NCBI RefSeq assembly: GCF_032027425.1
Contig: NZ_JAVSJA010000001.1
Span: 1,302,001-1,366,000, forward strand
DNA length: 64,000 nucleotides
Source of the DNA: Microcystis wesenbergii NRERC-220
Lineage (GTDB): Bacteria; Cyanobacteriota; Cyanobacteriia; Cyanobacteriales; Microcystaceae
Direction of reading: 5' to 3'
Made by a program: the position numbers and the translations under genes. The notes beneath the pieces were generated by a model that was given only the letters and a program-made list of their open reading frames with translations, was not told the origin of the DNA and ran no database searches. Shown in pieces: positions 24,882-32,405 of the stretch; the stretch's first letter is position 1, and each line of letters starts with the position of its first letter.

Positions 24882-25919
24882 TTAGCTCACCAATCTAGAT
24901 AAAACTTCTCGATGAATTAAAGCTTGATCGATTAAAAAATATTTGCGATCACTGGTTAATGCCTCTCCATTGGCATAAAAATTAATCCAAGTGTTACTAA
25001 TATCATTAACTGCCTCTGGTAACTGATCTAATTCCCAACCCGGCATCGGTACTTCGGCAATTAATCGCGACACTTTCGGATCATAACTAAGGGCAAAACA
25101 ACGACAATCTTCTGCCGCGGCCATAATCAAACTATGAAAGCGCATTCCGATCACCATTTCTACCCCACGAAATACGCCTTTTAACTGTCTTGGGTCCTCT
25201 AAACTAATGATTTGATAATTTTCCCTTAATTGACGGGCTACAGCTTCACAGAGGGGCAAATCCCGCGACTTTTGAAAAGGGACTAGGAGAATAAACGCCC
25301 CCGTACTGGTTTGTAAATCAATTAAAGCTTGGGTTAATTTATCTAATTTTGCCGGGGTTAATAGGGGATGGGGACGTAAATTGACGGCGATTCTTGGGGC
25401 AGGTAAATCCGATAATCCCTTGACTGATTGAGCTTCTAAAGCCCATACTGGATCCGGGGCAACAATGGGACGAATACCCCAATCAGCGACTAAATGAGCC
25501 GATATATCATCGCGCACAGTAACTAAACTACATTGTTGCAAAACTTTTTTGGTTAACCAACGAGTAAAAGGTCTATTTAATGGTCCAATTCCCTGGCCCC
25601 AAGCAATAGTTTTTAAGCCCAATAATTGAGCAAGAGCCATTAAACCACCGTAATACATTGGACTGGCAAAACTGGTGACATCCTGCATTAAACTGCCGCC
25701 ACCCCAGATAAATATATCCGCTTTTTTCATAGTTTGCAAAACTTGCCACCAATCCCGACTAGGACAGGTTTCCACTCCATAACGTTGACTGGTTTCTCTG
25801 GGGTTATTTGACAAAACAATAGGTTTAATTTCTGACGGCAACATCTGCAATAGAGACACTAATAATGCCTCATCTCCTCCGTTTCCTCTCCCATAATATC
25901 CACAAATTACTGCACGCAT
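24882..25919 (-). CDS. csaB: Polysaccharide pyruvyl transferase CsaB
   Basis: About 345 aa from the ATG at 25919 (MRAVICGYYGRGNGGDEALL). CsaB adds a pyruvyl ketal to cell-wall-linked polysaccharide, the anchor for SLH-domain proteins. Family motifs visible are GYYGRGNGGDEALLVSLLQ, FIWGGGSLMQDVTS, IAWGQGIGPLNRPFT, and VIGMRFHSLIMAAAEDCRCFALSYDPKV. It is probably cotranscribed with the small nuclease-like gene 5 bases downstream. A heptamer repeat block lies just before the start codon. Confidence 0.9.
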   Translation of the reverse strand: MRAVICGYYGRGNGGDEALLVSLLQMLPSEIKPIVLSNNPRETSQRYGVETCPSRDWWQVLQTMKKADIFIWGGGSLMQDVTSFASPMYYGGLMALAQLLGLKTIAWGQGIGPLNRPFTRWLTKKVLQQCSLVTVRDDISAHLVADWGIRPIVAPDPVWALEAQSVKGLSDLPAPRIAVNLRPHPLLTPAKLDKLTQALIDLQTSTGAFILLVPFQKSRDLPLCEAVARQLRENYQIISLEDPRQLKGVFRGVEMVIGMRFHSLIMAAAEDCRCFALSYDPKVSRLIAEVPMPGWELDQLPEAVNDISNTWINFYANGEALTSDRKYFLIDQALIHREVLSRLVS

Positions 25920-26227
25920 ATATTCAGTTATCACTTATCAGTTATCAGTTATCAGTTATCAGCCAGAAAAAGGCAAGAGTCAAAAGGCAAAAGGCAAAAG
26001 TATGGTAAATTTGTCTCCTGTCTCCTGTCTCCTGTCTCCTTTGTCCGCTTTGTTACTTTTTCCTTGAAAAATGTCCCTTAGTTTCTTAAGTTATGCTGTC
26101 AGCTACAAGTTAGCAGTGACCAGTTTTATTGGATTCAGTGATCAGTTTATCTATTTTCTTGTTCCCACTCATAACTAATAGCTTAAACTTAAACCTGATC
26201 ACTGGTTACTGATAACTGATAACTGAT
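25920..26227. repeat. Intergenic block of short tandem repeats
   Basis: Contains cagttat heptamers (25922-25962), a ggcaaaa heptamer run (about 25971-25998), a gtctcct run (about 26012-26040) and, at its far end, more ataactg heptamers (26208-26227) running into the raf1 stop codon. No gene. Confidence 0.75.
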
Positions 26228-27307
26228 TTAGTCGTCCATTTGCCAGGGTTCGGTGATGTTTTTTTCATCGAGGATATTTTTGGCTCTTAAAATCAAGACT
26301 AATTGACCTAAGATGGTGACATCGGGGGGACTATCAAACCATTGTAAAGAGACGGAATTATCTCTCTCTACTAGATAATAATTGTTCACGTCCCATTCGG
26401 CCAAAACTCGATCGATCACTAATAACACTTCCTCAGACCTAGTGGCAATCGATCGAGGTAATTGATCGCTAGGCCATAAAATCGCTACAGGATCGATCGC
26501 CTTTAGAATTGCTTGCCAACCGGGGAGAGGCACGATTGTTTGTTTATCCCCCACCGTTACCAGTCGAAAAGGTTCCTCGACGCTCAGACTTTCTGTGTGT
26601 TTTATATCAGTTACCGTCACCGGAAATCTTCCTACTAAAGGAATAATTCTGGCTAATTCGTCCTCATCCTGTAAACGATGGACGGGTAGCAACGGTGCGC
26701 TACGGGAGGGAGTAACGGTAAAATCTTGTAGTAAGGACTCGATCGCCTGTCTGGCCGAGTCAGAATGGGCAAATTTCAAACCTTTAGCGATTAATTTCGC
26801 TCTTTCGGCTAAATCTCGCTTTTGTTTGCCCCGTTTCCAACACTGATAAGCGATCGCATCTCCAGGATGACGGGTAAATTCACTGGGAATCTGGGATAAA
26901 CGGGAAAAATCCTGGATAGCTTTGGCGATATCGTGTGCTTCGGCCACCTCAATCCTTTTTTCTGCCGCTAATTTCGCTGCCCCCAATCTTTGTTCTTGGT
27001 TGAGAATCCGTAATTCGTATAGCACATCACTGCGCGGCCCGATGTAGTAACTTAACAAATCTTCAGCTGCCCCCGCTTTGATTAAACTCTCAAAAACTTG
27101 GGCAGCGACAATAATTAAATTTTGTTGGGCATTTTGAAACCCGGTTTGTTCAAAAATTAACTGGGAATCGTAGCCAGCTTTTTGCAGTTTTTGACATTTT
27201 TGCCCCCAATTCACCCAATTTCCTTCCTTATGAAGCAGCGAGCGCATTAATTCGGTCGCTTCCGTTTCGCTGATTCGATCATCTGTACTGCGAGGCTGTT
27301 CTGTCAT
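26228..27307 (-). CDS. raf1: RuBisCO accumulation factor 1 (assembly chaperone)
   Basis: About 359 aa; ATG at 27307 chosen (MTEQPRSTDD). RAF1 dimers clamp RbcL dimers and help form the RbcL8 core before small subunits bind. The N-terminal helical alpha domain is seen in ATELMRSLLHKEGNWVNWGQKCQKLQKAGYDS and VFESLIKAGAAEDLLSYY; a linker and a C-terminal beta domain follow (IIPLVGRFPVTVTD to LVLILRAKNILDE). It is divergent from ccmO with about 147 bases between, so CO2-fixation genes share a control region. Confidence 0.93.
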   Translation of the reverse strand: MTEQPRSTDDRISETEATELMRSLLHKEGNWVNWGQKCQKLQKAGYDSQLIFEQTGFQNAQQNLIIVAAQVFESLIKAGAAEDLLSYYIGPRSDVLYELRILNQEQRLGAAKLAAEKRIEVAEAHDIAKAIQDFSRLSQIPSEFTRHPGDAIAYQCWKRGKQKRDLAERAKLIAKGLKFAHSDSARQAIESLLQDFTVTPSRSAPLLPVHRLQDEDELARIIPLVGRFPVTVTDIKHTESLSVEEPFRLVTVGDKQTIVPLPGWQAILKAIDPVAILWPSDQLPRSIATRSEEVLLVIDRVLAEWDVNNYYLVERDNSVSLQWFDSPPDVTILGQLVLILRAKNILDEKNITEPWQMDD

Positions 27308-27454
27308 AGACAACTTGATCAAGCTACAATAACTAAAATTTATCTAATCCCTCAAAAATCTTCAATAGCAATTAAGGTTAACAGGATAGACTAGATAGTA
27401 ACAGGATAGCTGACAATCACCCCCTTCGTACCTGTTAGGGCAAGTTTATCTTCA

Positions 27455-28321
27455 ATGTCTAGATTAAGAGTTAATGGAAGCATTCCCCCCTCGTCCACAA
27501 CTAACCCCGGTCAAAGGACGATGAAAACCAAGCGTCACCCCAAAGATAGCGCCTTGGGTTTAGTCTCTACCCTCAGCTTTCCGGCGATCGTCGGGACGGC
27601 GGATATGATGCTAAAATCCGCAGAAGTTACCCTCGTGGGTTACGAAAAAATTGGCGGTGGTCACTGTACGGCGATCGTGCGTGGTAATATTGCCGATGTG
27701 CGGTTAGCAGTGGAAGAAGGGGCAAAAACCGCCGCACAGTTCGGACAATTGGTATCTAAATCGGTTATTCCCCGACCGATGCCCAATTTAGAGGTAATTT
27801 TCCCAATTGGTAGCCGTTTAGCCGAAATTGCCCAAAGTCAACGGGGTTTCAGCAAACTGAGCAATATGTCGATCGGTCTCTTGGAAACCCGCGGTTTTCC
27901 TGCTATGGTGGGGGCAGCCGATGCGATGTTAAAATCGGCCGATGTACAGTTAGCTTCCTACGAAACGATTGGGGATGGTTTGTGTACGGCCATTATCCGG
28001 GGTTCCGTCGCTAATGTGGCCGTGGCCATTGATGCGGGAATGCGGGAAGCAGAGAAAATCGGTGAACTGCACGCGGTGATGATTATTCCCCGTTTATTGG
28101 AAGATTTAGAACATACTCTACCAGTGGCCAGCTACTGGTTAGAAACTCCCGAACCTTTACCGATGTTGTTACCCAATACTGTCCGGGAAAAACAACGGGA
28201 ATTGGTCGCTTTACCAGAATTGGAAAAAACCAAAATACCGATTCGTCGCCAAGAAATGCAGGAAAAAGTGTTAGAAGAAGTGATTCCCGTGGAAGTTATC
28301 ATCGATGAGGACAGTTATTAA
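27455..28321 (+). CDS. ccmO: Carboxysome shell protein CcmO (tandem BMC domains)
   Basis: 288 aa with two bacterial microcompartment domains: LGLVSTLSFPAIVGTADMML (about 31-50) onwards and SIGLLETRGFPAMVGAADAML (about 142-162) onwards. Each has the GGHCTAIVRG / GDGLCTAIIRG turn near the pore. This double-domain layout defines CcmO, a beta-carboxysome shell component. The tail is charged (EEVIPVEVIIDEDSY). ATG 27455 is used; an internal ATG at 27521 (MKTKRHPK) is a possible alternative. The main ccm operon is not here, a known arrangement in which ccmO is separate. Confidence 0.93.
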   Translation: MSRLRVNGSIPPSSTTNPGQRTMKTKRHPKDSALGLVSTLSFPAIVGTADMMLKSAEVTLVGYEKIGGGHCTAIVRGNIADVRLAVEEGAKTAAQFGQLVSKSVIPRPMPNLEVIFPIGSRLAEIAQSQRGFSKLSNMSIGLLETRGFPAMVGAADAMLKSADVQLASYETIGDGLCTAIIRGSVANVAVAIDAGMREAEKIGELHAVMIIPRLLEDLEHTLPVASYWLETPEPLPMLLPNTVREKQRELVALPELEKTKIPIRRQEMQEKVLEEVIPVEVIIDEDSY

Positions 28322-28330
28322 TTTTTATTT

Positions 28331-28377
28331 TCAACTTTGCTCCTGTGCTGCTAAAAGTACAGGAGCAAAAGGTTGAA
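28331..28377. terminator. Long inverted repeat after ccmO
   Basis: TCAACTTTGCTCCTGT pairs with ACAGGAGCAAAAGGTTGA across a 12-base loop, with one bulge. It begins 10 bases after the ccmO stop. A T-tract lies on the upstream side rather than downstream, so termination efficiency is uncertain. A partial copy of the ttagggtttgcggcaaaaag repeat follows at 28378. Confidence 0.6.
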
Positions 28378-28593
28378 TTAGGGTTTGCGGCAAAAAGTTT
28401 GTTGGTGGGTGTGGATTTCCCAGTAAAAAATCTTTACAGAAGGCCTCGACAATTAAACGAATCGAATAATGATAAATTTTTGTCAAGGGGTGCGGTCAGA
28501 TCGAATAATCGTCGCCAGAATTAGCCTAAATTGTCAGGAATTTAGTTAAACAAGGTTTTTGGCAATCCGCATCGAAAGAACTTCAGGAGAATT

Positions 28594-29505
28594 ATGAAGG
28601 CGATCAACACACTCACAATGCGATTAAAATCCCTAATGAAGCAACTGTTATCACCTCAGATGCTTGCTATCCTTCAATCTGTCCGCTGGAAGATGCTACT
28701 GACATCATCAAGAACAGCAAAGAACCAGGTCGGAAATGTCAGTACCGGTTGGCGCCGAAGGATAGATGATGTGGTTTCGTCTCCTGATAATGCCGAAATT
28801 CCGAGATGTCACAACGCCGGCGAACTAGATGGTTATACGATTACAATGCACAACGGTGTAAGAGTAAGTGCAATTGGATATTACGGAGCAGGTGTCCTCA
28901 ACATGTTAATCGAAAACAGGGGCGTTCACGAACCTCAAGAAGAGCGGGTGTTTGAGGCGATCATTCAACTGCTACCAGAAGACTGCAACATGCTTGAACT
29001 TGGAGCTTACTGGGCCTTTTATTCTTTATCACTTCTTCAACAACGCCCAAATGCCAAATGCTATCTGGTTGAACCGGAGATCAGAAATCTCCTTAGCGGC
29101 AAGACAAATTTTCGTCTCAATAAGAGACGCGGACACTTCACGCAAGCACGAGTCGATTCTAACCCACAAGACAATCCCAAGACTATATCGGTTGATTCAT
29201 TCTGCGCTGAACATGGAATCGGGCATCTGAATATTCTCCATGCTGATATTCAAGGATATGAGCTAGCTATGCTCGATGGGGCGAGGGAAATGCTGTCGGA
29301 GGGAAAGGTGGATTTCGTCTTTATATCCACGCACTCGAACTCACTCCACAATCGTTGTCTTGAGAGGTTGCTCTCCCTAGGGTATTCGATATTGGCCGAG
29401 GTCGACCTGGACGAAACATTTTCGGTTGATGGCCTGATCGTTGCCAAACATCACTTATTGGATCAGCCGGAGCCTATCAAGATATCGCGGAAAGCCGTCC
29501 AATAA
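28594..29505 (+). CDS. FkbM-family SAM methyltransferase
   Basis: 303 aa. The methyltransferase core begins near residue 130: NMLELGAYWAFYSLSLL (SAM-binding motif I), KCYLVEPEIRNL (acidic ribose contact), then HLNILHADIQGYELAMLDGAREML, the FkbM-type L..DIEGxE signature with Gln in place of Glu. FkbM enzymes O-methylate sugars or polyketides. The N-terminal 90 residues are basic and unique. The gene has more C/G-ending codons than its neighbours and stands alone among repeats, suggesting separate acquisition; that part is inference. Confidence 0.8.
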   Translation: MKAINTLTMRLKSLMKQLLSPQMLAILQSVRWKMLLTSSRTAKNQVGNVSTGWRRRIDDVVSSPDNAEIPRCHNAGELDGYTITMHNGVRVSAIGYYGAGVLNMLIENRGVHEPQEERVFEAIIQLLPEDCNMLELGAYWAFYSLSLLQQRPNAKCYLVEPEIRNLLSGKTNFRLNKRRGHFTQARVDSNPQDNPKTISVDSFCAEHGIGHLNILHADIQGYELAMLDGAREMLSEGKVDFVFISTHSNSLHNRCLERLLSLGYSILAEVDLDETFSVDGLIVAKHHLLDQPEPIKISRKAVQ

Positions 29506-30018
29506 CCGGTTCCAGGGTACTCCGCTAACGCTCCGCCCCTGAACTCGGTCGTTAGGTTTCAAACCAACAGTGCGATGCCGAAGGCACTGCGTAGCAGATC
29601 GCATCGCCTCGTAGGTTAGGTTGAGCGAAACAATACTGGGTCGAAAATAGCTCAATTCGCTTGAAAAAGCGCAACCCAACCACCCCAAAGGTTACTCTTT
29701 GTTGGGTTTCCTTGCGTCAACCCAACCTACAATAATTGCTGCTCTAGTAGCCTTAGGGTGCGTTCCCTAATATGGCTCCTACTGCTCCACTAATAGATTT
29801 TGGGGAACGCACCATGCACATTGATTGAAACTGTGGGTTTAAGTGCGATACCGAAGGCACTGGGTAGCACCCCTAGATGGGGTTGGAGGGCTTGCTTTAG
29901 GGCACTATACTGGGTTATATGGGTTTTCAAGATTAGTGCTATTTCTCATCAAATCCTATGCTAGAGTGGTGGTAAGAGCAGTTATCAACTACTACAAAAA
30001 GTTGAATTGGTAAAACAC
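29506..30018. repeat. Intergenic repeat block before the VapBC-like pair
   Basis: No gene. Holds an imperfect inverted repeat of gtaggttgggttg type units (about 29611-29735), a hairpin motif gtgcgatgccgaaggcact (about 29571-29589) that also appears inside the two 196-bp direct repeats, and then the left direct repeat at 29754-29949. Confidence 0.65.
29754..29949. repeat. 196-bp direct repeat, left copy, flanking VapBC
   Basis: Runs from tagggtgcgttccct, through ttggggaacgcaccatgcac (inverted partner of the first bases) and cgaaggcactgggtagcac, to gctatttctcat. The right copy at 30662-30858 matches over its whole length with roughly 90 percent identity by eye. A third, split copy of its first part lies at 34129-34198. 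Confidence 0.9.
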
Positions 30019-30228
30019 ATGAGTACATCAGCAAAATCACTAGAAGAACTGGTGAGACAATTATCGCCCCAGTTAAAGGTTGAAGTACAAACGTTTGTAG
30101 AGTCACTTTTAAGTAAATCTAACCAACCTATAAAACGTAAACTCCGTCAAGACTGGGCAGGGATGCTTAAAACCGATTACACATCAATTGAGTTACAGAA
30201 TCTTGCAGTTGAATGGAGAAATGGCTAG
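30019..30228 (+). CDS. DUF2281-type antitoxin
   Basis: 69 aa from the ATG at 30019: STSAKSLEELVRQLSPQLKVEVQTFVESLLS, then KRKLRQDWAGMLKTDYTSIELQNLAVEWRNG. The short helical N-terminus plus a conserved LRQDWAG segment is the pattern of DUF2281 proteins found before PIN toxins, where the C-terminal half binds the toxin. It overlaps the toxin start by 16 bases. Confidence 0.75.
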   Translation: MSTSAKSLEELVRQLSPQLKVEVQTFVESLLSKSNQPIKRKLRQDWAGMLKTDYTSIELQNLAVEWRNG

Positions 30229-30635
30229 TGTTTCTTCTGGATACGAATATTTGGCTAGAACGCTTATTAGGACAGGGACAGGCGGAGGTTGTTGCGGAGC
30301 TACTTGATACGCTCTCGCCCTCTGATATGTGTATGACTGATTTTACTTTACATTCTATCGGGGTGATCTGTAATCGGCTGAATCAAAGAGACGTTTTTAT
30401 CAAATTTGTGGATGACGTTTTGATTGATGCTGGTGTTGTACTGGTCAGTATTCCTGCTAACCAAATGAAGAGAGTCGTAGAAATAATAGATCTCTTTCGC
30501 TTGGATTTTGATGATGCTTACCAATATGTTGCTGCCGAGCTTGAAAAAGCTACTATTGTGAGTTTTGATCAAGATTTTGACAGGACAGAGCAAAGACGTT
30601 TGACTCCTATGCAAGTGCTTAAAATTAGAAATTAA
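30213..30635 (+). CDS. PIN-domain (VapC-like) toxin
   Basis: 140 aa. PIN-fold acidic residues are visible: FLLDTNIWLERLL (first Asp), AELLDTLSPSDMCMTDFTLH, RLDFDDAYQYVAAEL and ATIVSFDQDFDRTEQ. VapC proteins are Mg2+-dependent RNases acting on tRNA or rRNA. Coupled to the DUF2281 antitoxin by a 16-base overlap. The pair is bracketed by two 196-bp direct repeats. Confidence 0.85.
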   Translation: MEKWLVFLLDTNIWLERLLGQGQAEVVAELLDTLSPSDMCMTDFTLHSIGVICNRLNQRDVFIKFVDDVLIDAGVVLVSIPANQMKRVVEIIDLFRLDFDDAYQYVAAELEKATIVSFDQDFDRTEQRRLTPMQVLKIRN

Positions 30636-30661
30636 TTGCTGGCTCCCGTCAGTCATTGCCG

Positions 30662-30858
30662 TAGGGTGCGTTCCCTGATGCAAGTCCTACTGCTCCACCA
30701 ATAGATTTTTGGGGAACGCACCATGCACATTGATGGAAACTGTGGGTTAAAGTGCGATACCGAAGGCACTGGATAGCACCCCTAGATGGGGTTGGAGGGA
30801 TTGCTTTAGGGCGCTATACTGGGTTATAGGGGTTTTCAAGATTAGTGCTATTTCTCAT
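30662..30858. repeat. 196-bp direct repeat, right copy
   Basis: Same orientation as 29754-29949, at a spacing of 908 bases. It starts 27 bases after the toxin stop and ends 36 bases before the ATG of the interrupted secreted-protein gene. Confidence 0.9.
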
Positions 30859-31226
30859 AAAACCTTACTCCTGCCTACTTTTCAAGCTTTAATCATGAGA
30901 GATAAAGTATTAATTATTTTACTTTTGAATATTCGGCTCTTCGGTAATTGTTATGCAAATAATTAACTTAAAATAAAATTCGATGATAGTGCTTACGCTC
31001 AAAAATAGCTGAAATCTATACAGGGAGAAATTTTAGACACAAACAGGTTAATACCAAAAGATAGACAATTGAGTTAAGATTTAATATAATAGCCAAAAAC
31101 CAGAGTATTTTACTTATGATACTTGACAAATTTTTGAACCTAGAAGGAACCTCTATTCAAGGCTATCGACACCTAGAAAATGTCGGTATAGTTTGACGAA
31201 TCGAATCGAAAAAGAAAAAAGCAATC

Positions 31227-32405
31227 GGGAGCATCCCAATTTTGCCATAAGTATAAATGCTTAGAGACTAAAAACGTTAGCTAAGGCAAAATAAAGAGAA
31301 ACAATTAAACGGTAGAATCATGAATACAGACCAAAAAGAACAACTAGATCAACATTTAAAAGCCATTGCTCAAATTCTAGTCGATAATACCCCAGAAGAA
31401 CAACTACGTAGCTTTGAGGGCATTGAAACCGCCCTGCGAGACCATTGGCTGACTACATTGGGTCCTGCCATAGGCAATTTTTTTTTGAATCAGCAACAGG
31501 AACCCAAGCAGGGCGAACCAAAAGCGTAAGCAGTATCATAGGGAAAGTCAAGATAAGCGAGAAACAAGCCGATAAACTAGGATTAAGCAAGAATAATCGA
31601 TTAAGTCCCATGCTGGAGAAATGTTGCTTAGGAGCAGTGGCTAAAGTCTCTTTTGAAGATGCGGAAAAAGATCTCAAAATGGCGACAGGAATGGCAGTTT
31701 CAGGCAGTAGTCAACAGAGGCTTGTACAAAGATATAAATTTGAGGAAGCAGAAGCAAAGAGTCCGGTAGAAGCATTGAGTGTAGAGGTCGGAAAAGTCAG
31801 AATCAGAACGCCCAAAGGACAACCGAGTCAAGGTCGAGATTACAAAGCAGTAAGTCTGCATGGTCAAGAATGTGCGGGATTTTTTCAGCAAAATGAAGAA
31901 TTACTGGAATGGGTGAACCGTCAGCCCTTAACAGAGGTAGTCACCTGTTTAGGAGATGGTCATGATGGGGTGTGGAATCTGATGGAGAAAATCGGTGTTA
32001 AAAGGAGAGAAATATTGGATTGGTATCATTTAGTAGAGAATATGAATAAAATAGGCGGGTCAAACAAGCGTCTGAATAGAATCAAAGAGAATTTATGGAA
32101 AGGAGAGGTGAAAAGAGTTTTAGAGGAATTAGAGGGATGCAAAAAGAAACAGGCTATAAATTTCACCAAATATGTCGATAAACATCGAGAAAGAATACCC
32201 AATTACGAACTCTATCAATCCCAAGGGATTTGCATCGGTTCTGGAAGTGTAGAGTCAAAGATTAAGCAAATAGGTGCAAGAATGAAAATTGTGGGAGCAC
32301 AATGGAAAGCAGAGAATGTTCCTCAGTATTTGAAGCTACGTTGTGCTTATCTCAACGGCGATATTGCCTGAGTATTTTTACTCATTGCAAAACTGGGATG
32401 CTCCC
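31227..32405 (+). mobile_element. ISKra4-family insertion sequence nested in ISL3
   Basis: 1179 bp bounded by 19-bp inverted repeats (GGGAGCATCCCAATTTTGC at 31227-31245 and its complement at 32387-32405, one mismatch) and by a 9-bp target duplication AAAGCAATC at 31218-31226 and 32406-32414. Perfect duplication implies a fairly recent insertion. Confidence 0.93.
31320..32371 (+). CDS. ISKra4-family transposase in two overlapping frames (T9 slippage)
   Basis: Frame A (31320-31529) encodes a 69-aa N-terminal part, MNTDQKEQLDQHLKAIAQIL and so on. Frame B covers 31445-32371 and carries the transposase core: VTCLGDGHDGVWNLMEKI, ILDWYHLVENM and GSGSVESKIKQIGARMK. The overlap contains nine consecutive T at 31478-31486; a -1 shift or slippage there joins ..LGPAIGNFF to FESATGTQAG.. 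into one protein of about 350 aa. Such frameshift expression is known in this family. No stop codon interrupts either part, so it may be active. Confidence 0.85.

Noticed and set aside
30348-30683. 111-aa frame opposite the VapC-like toxin
   Set aside because: Shadow of a clear PIN-domain gene and no recognisable content.
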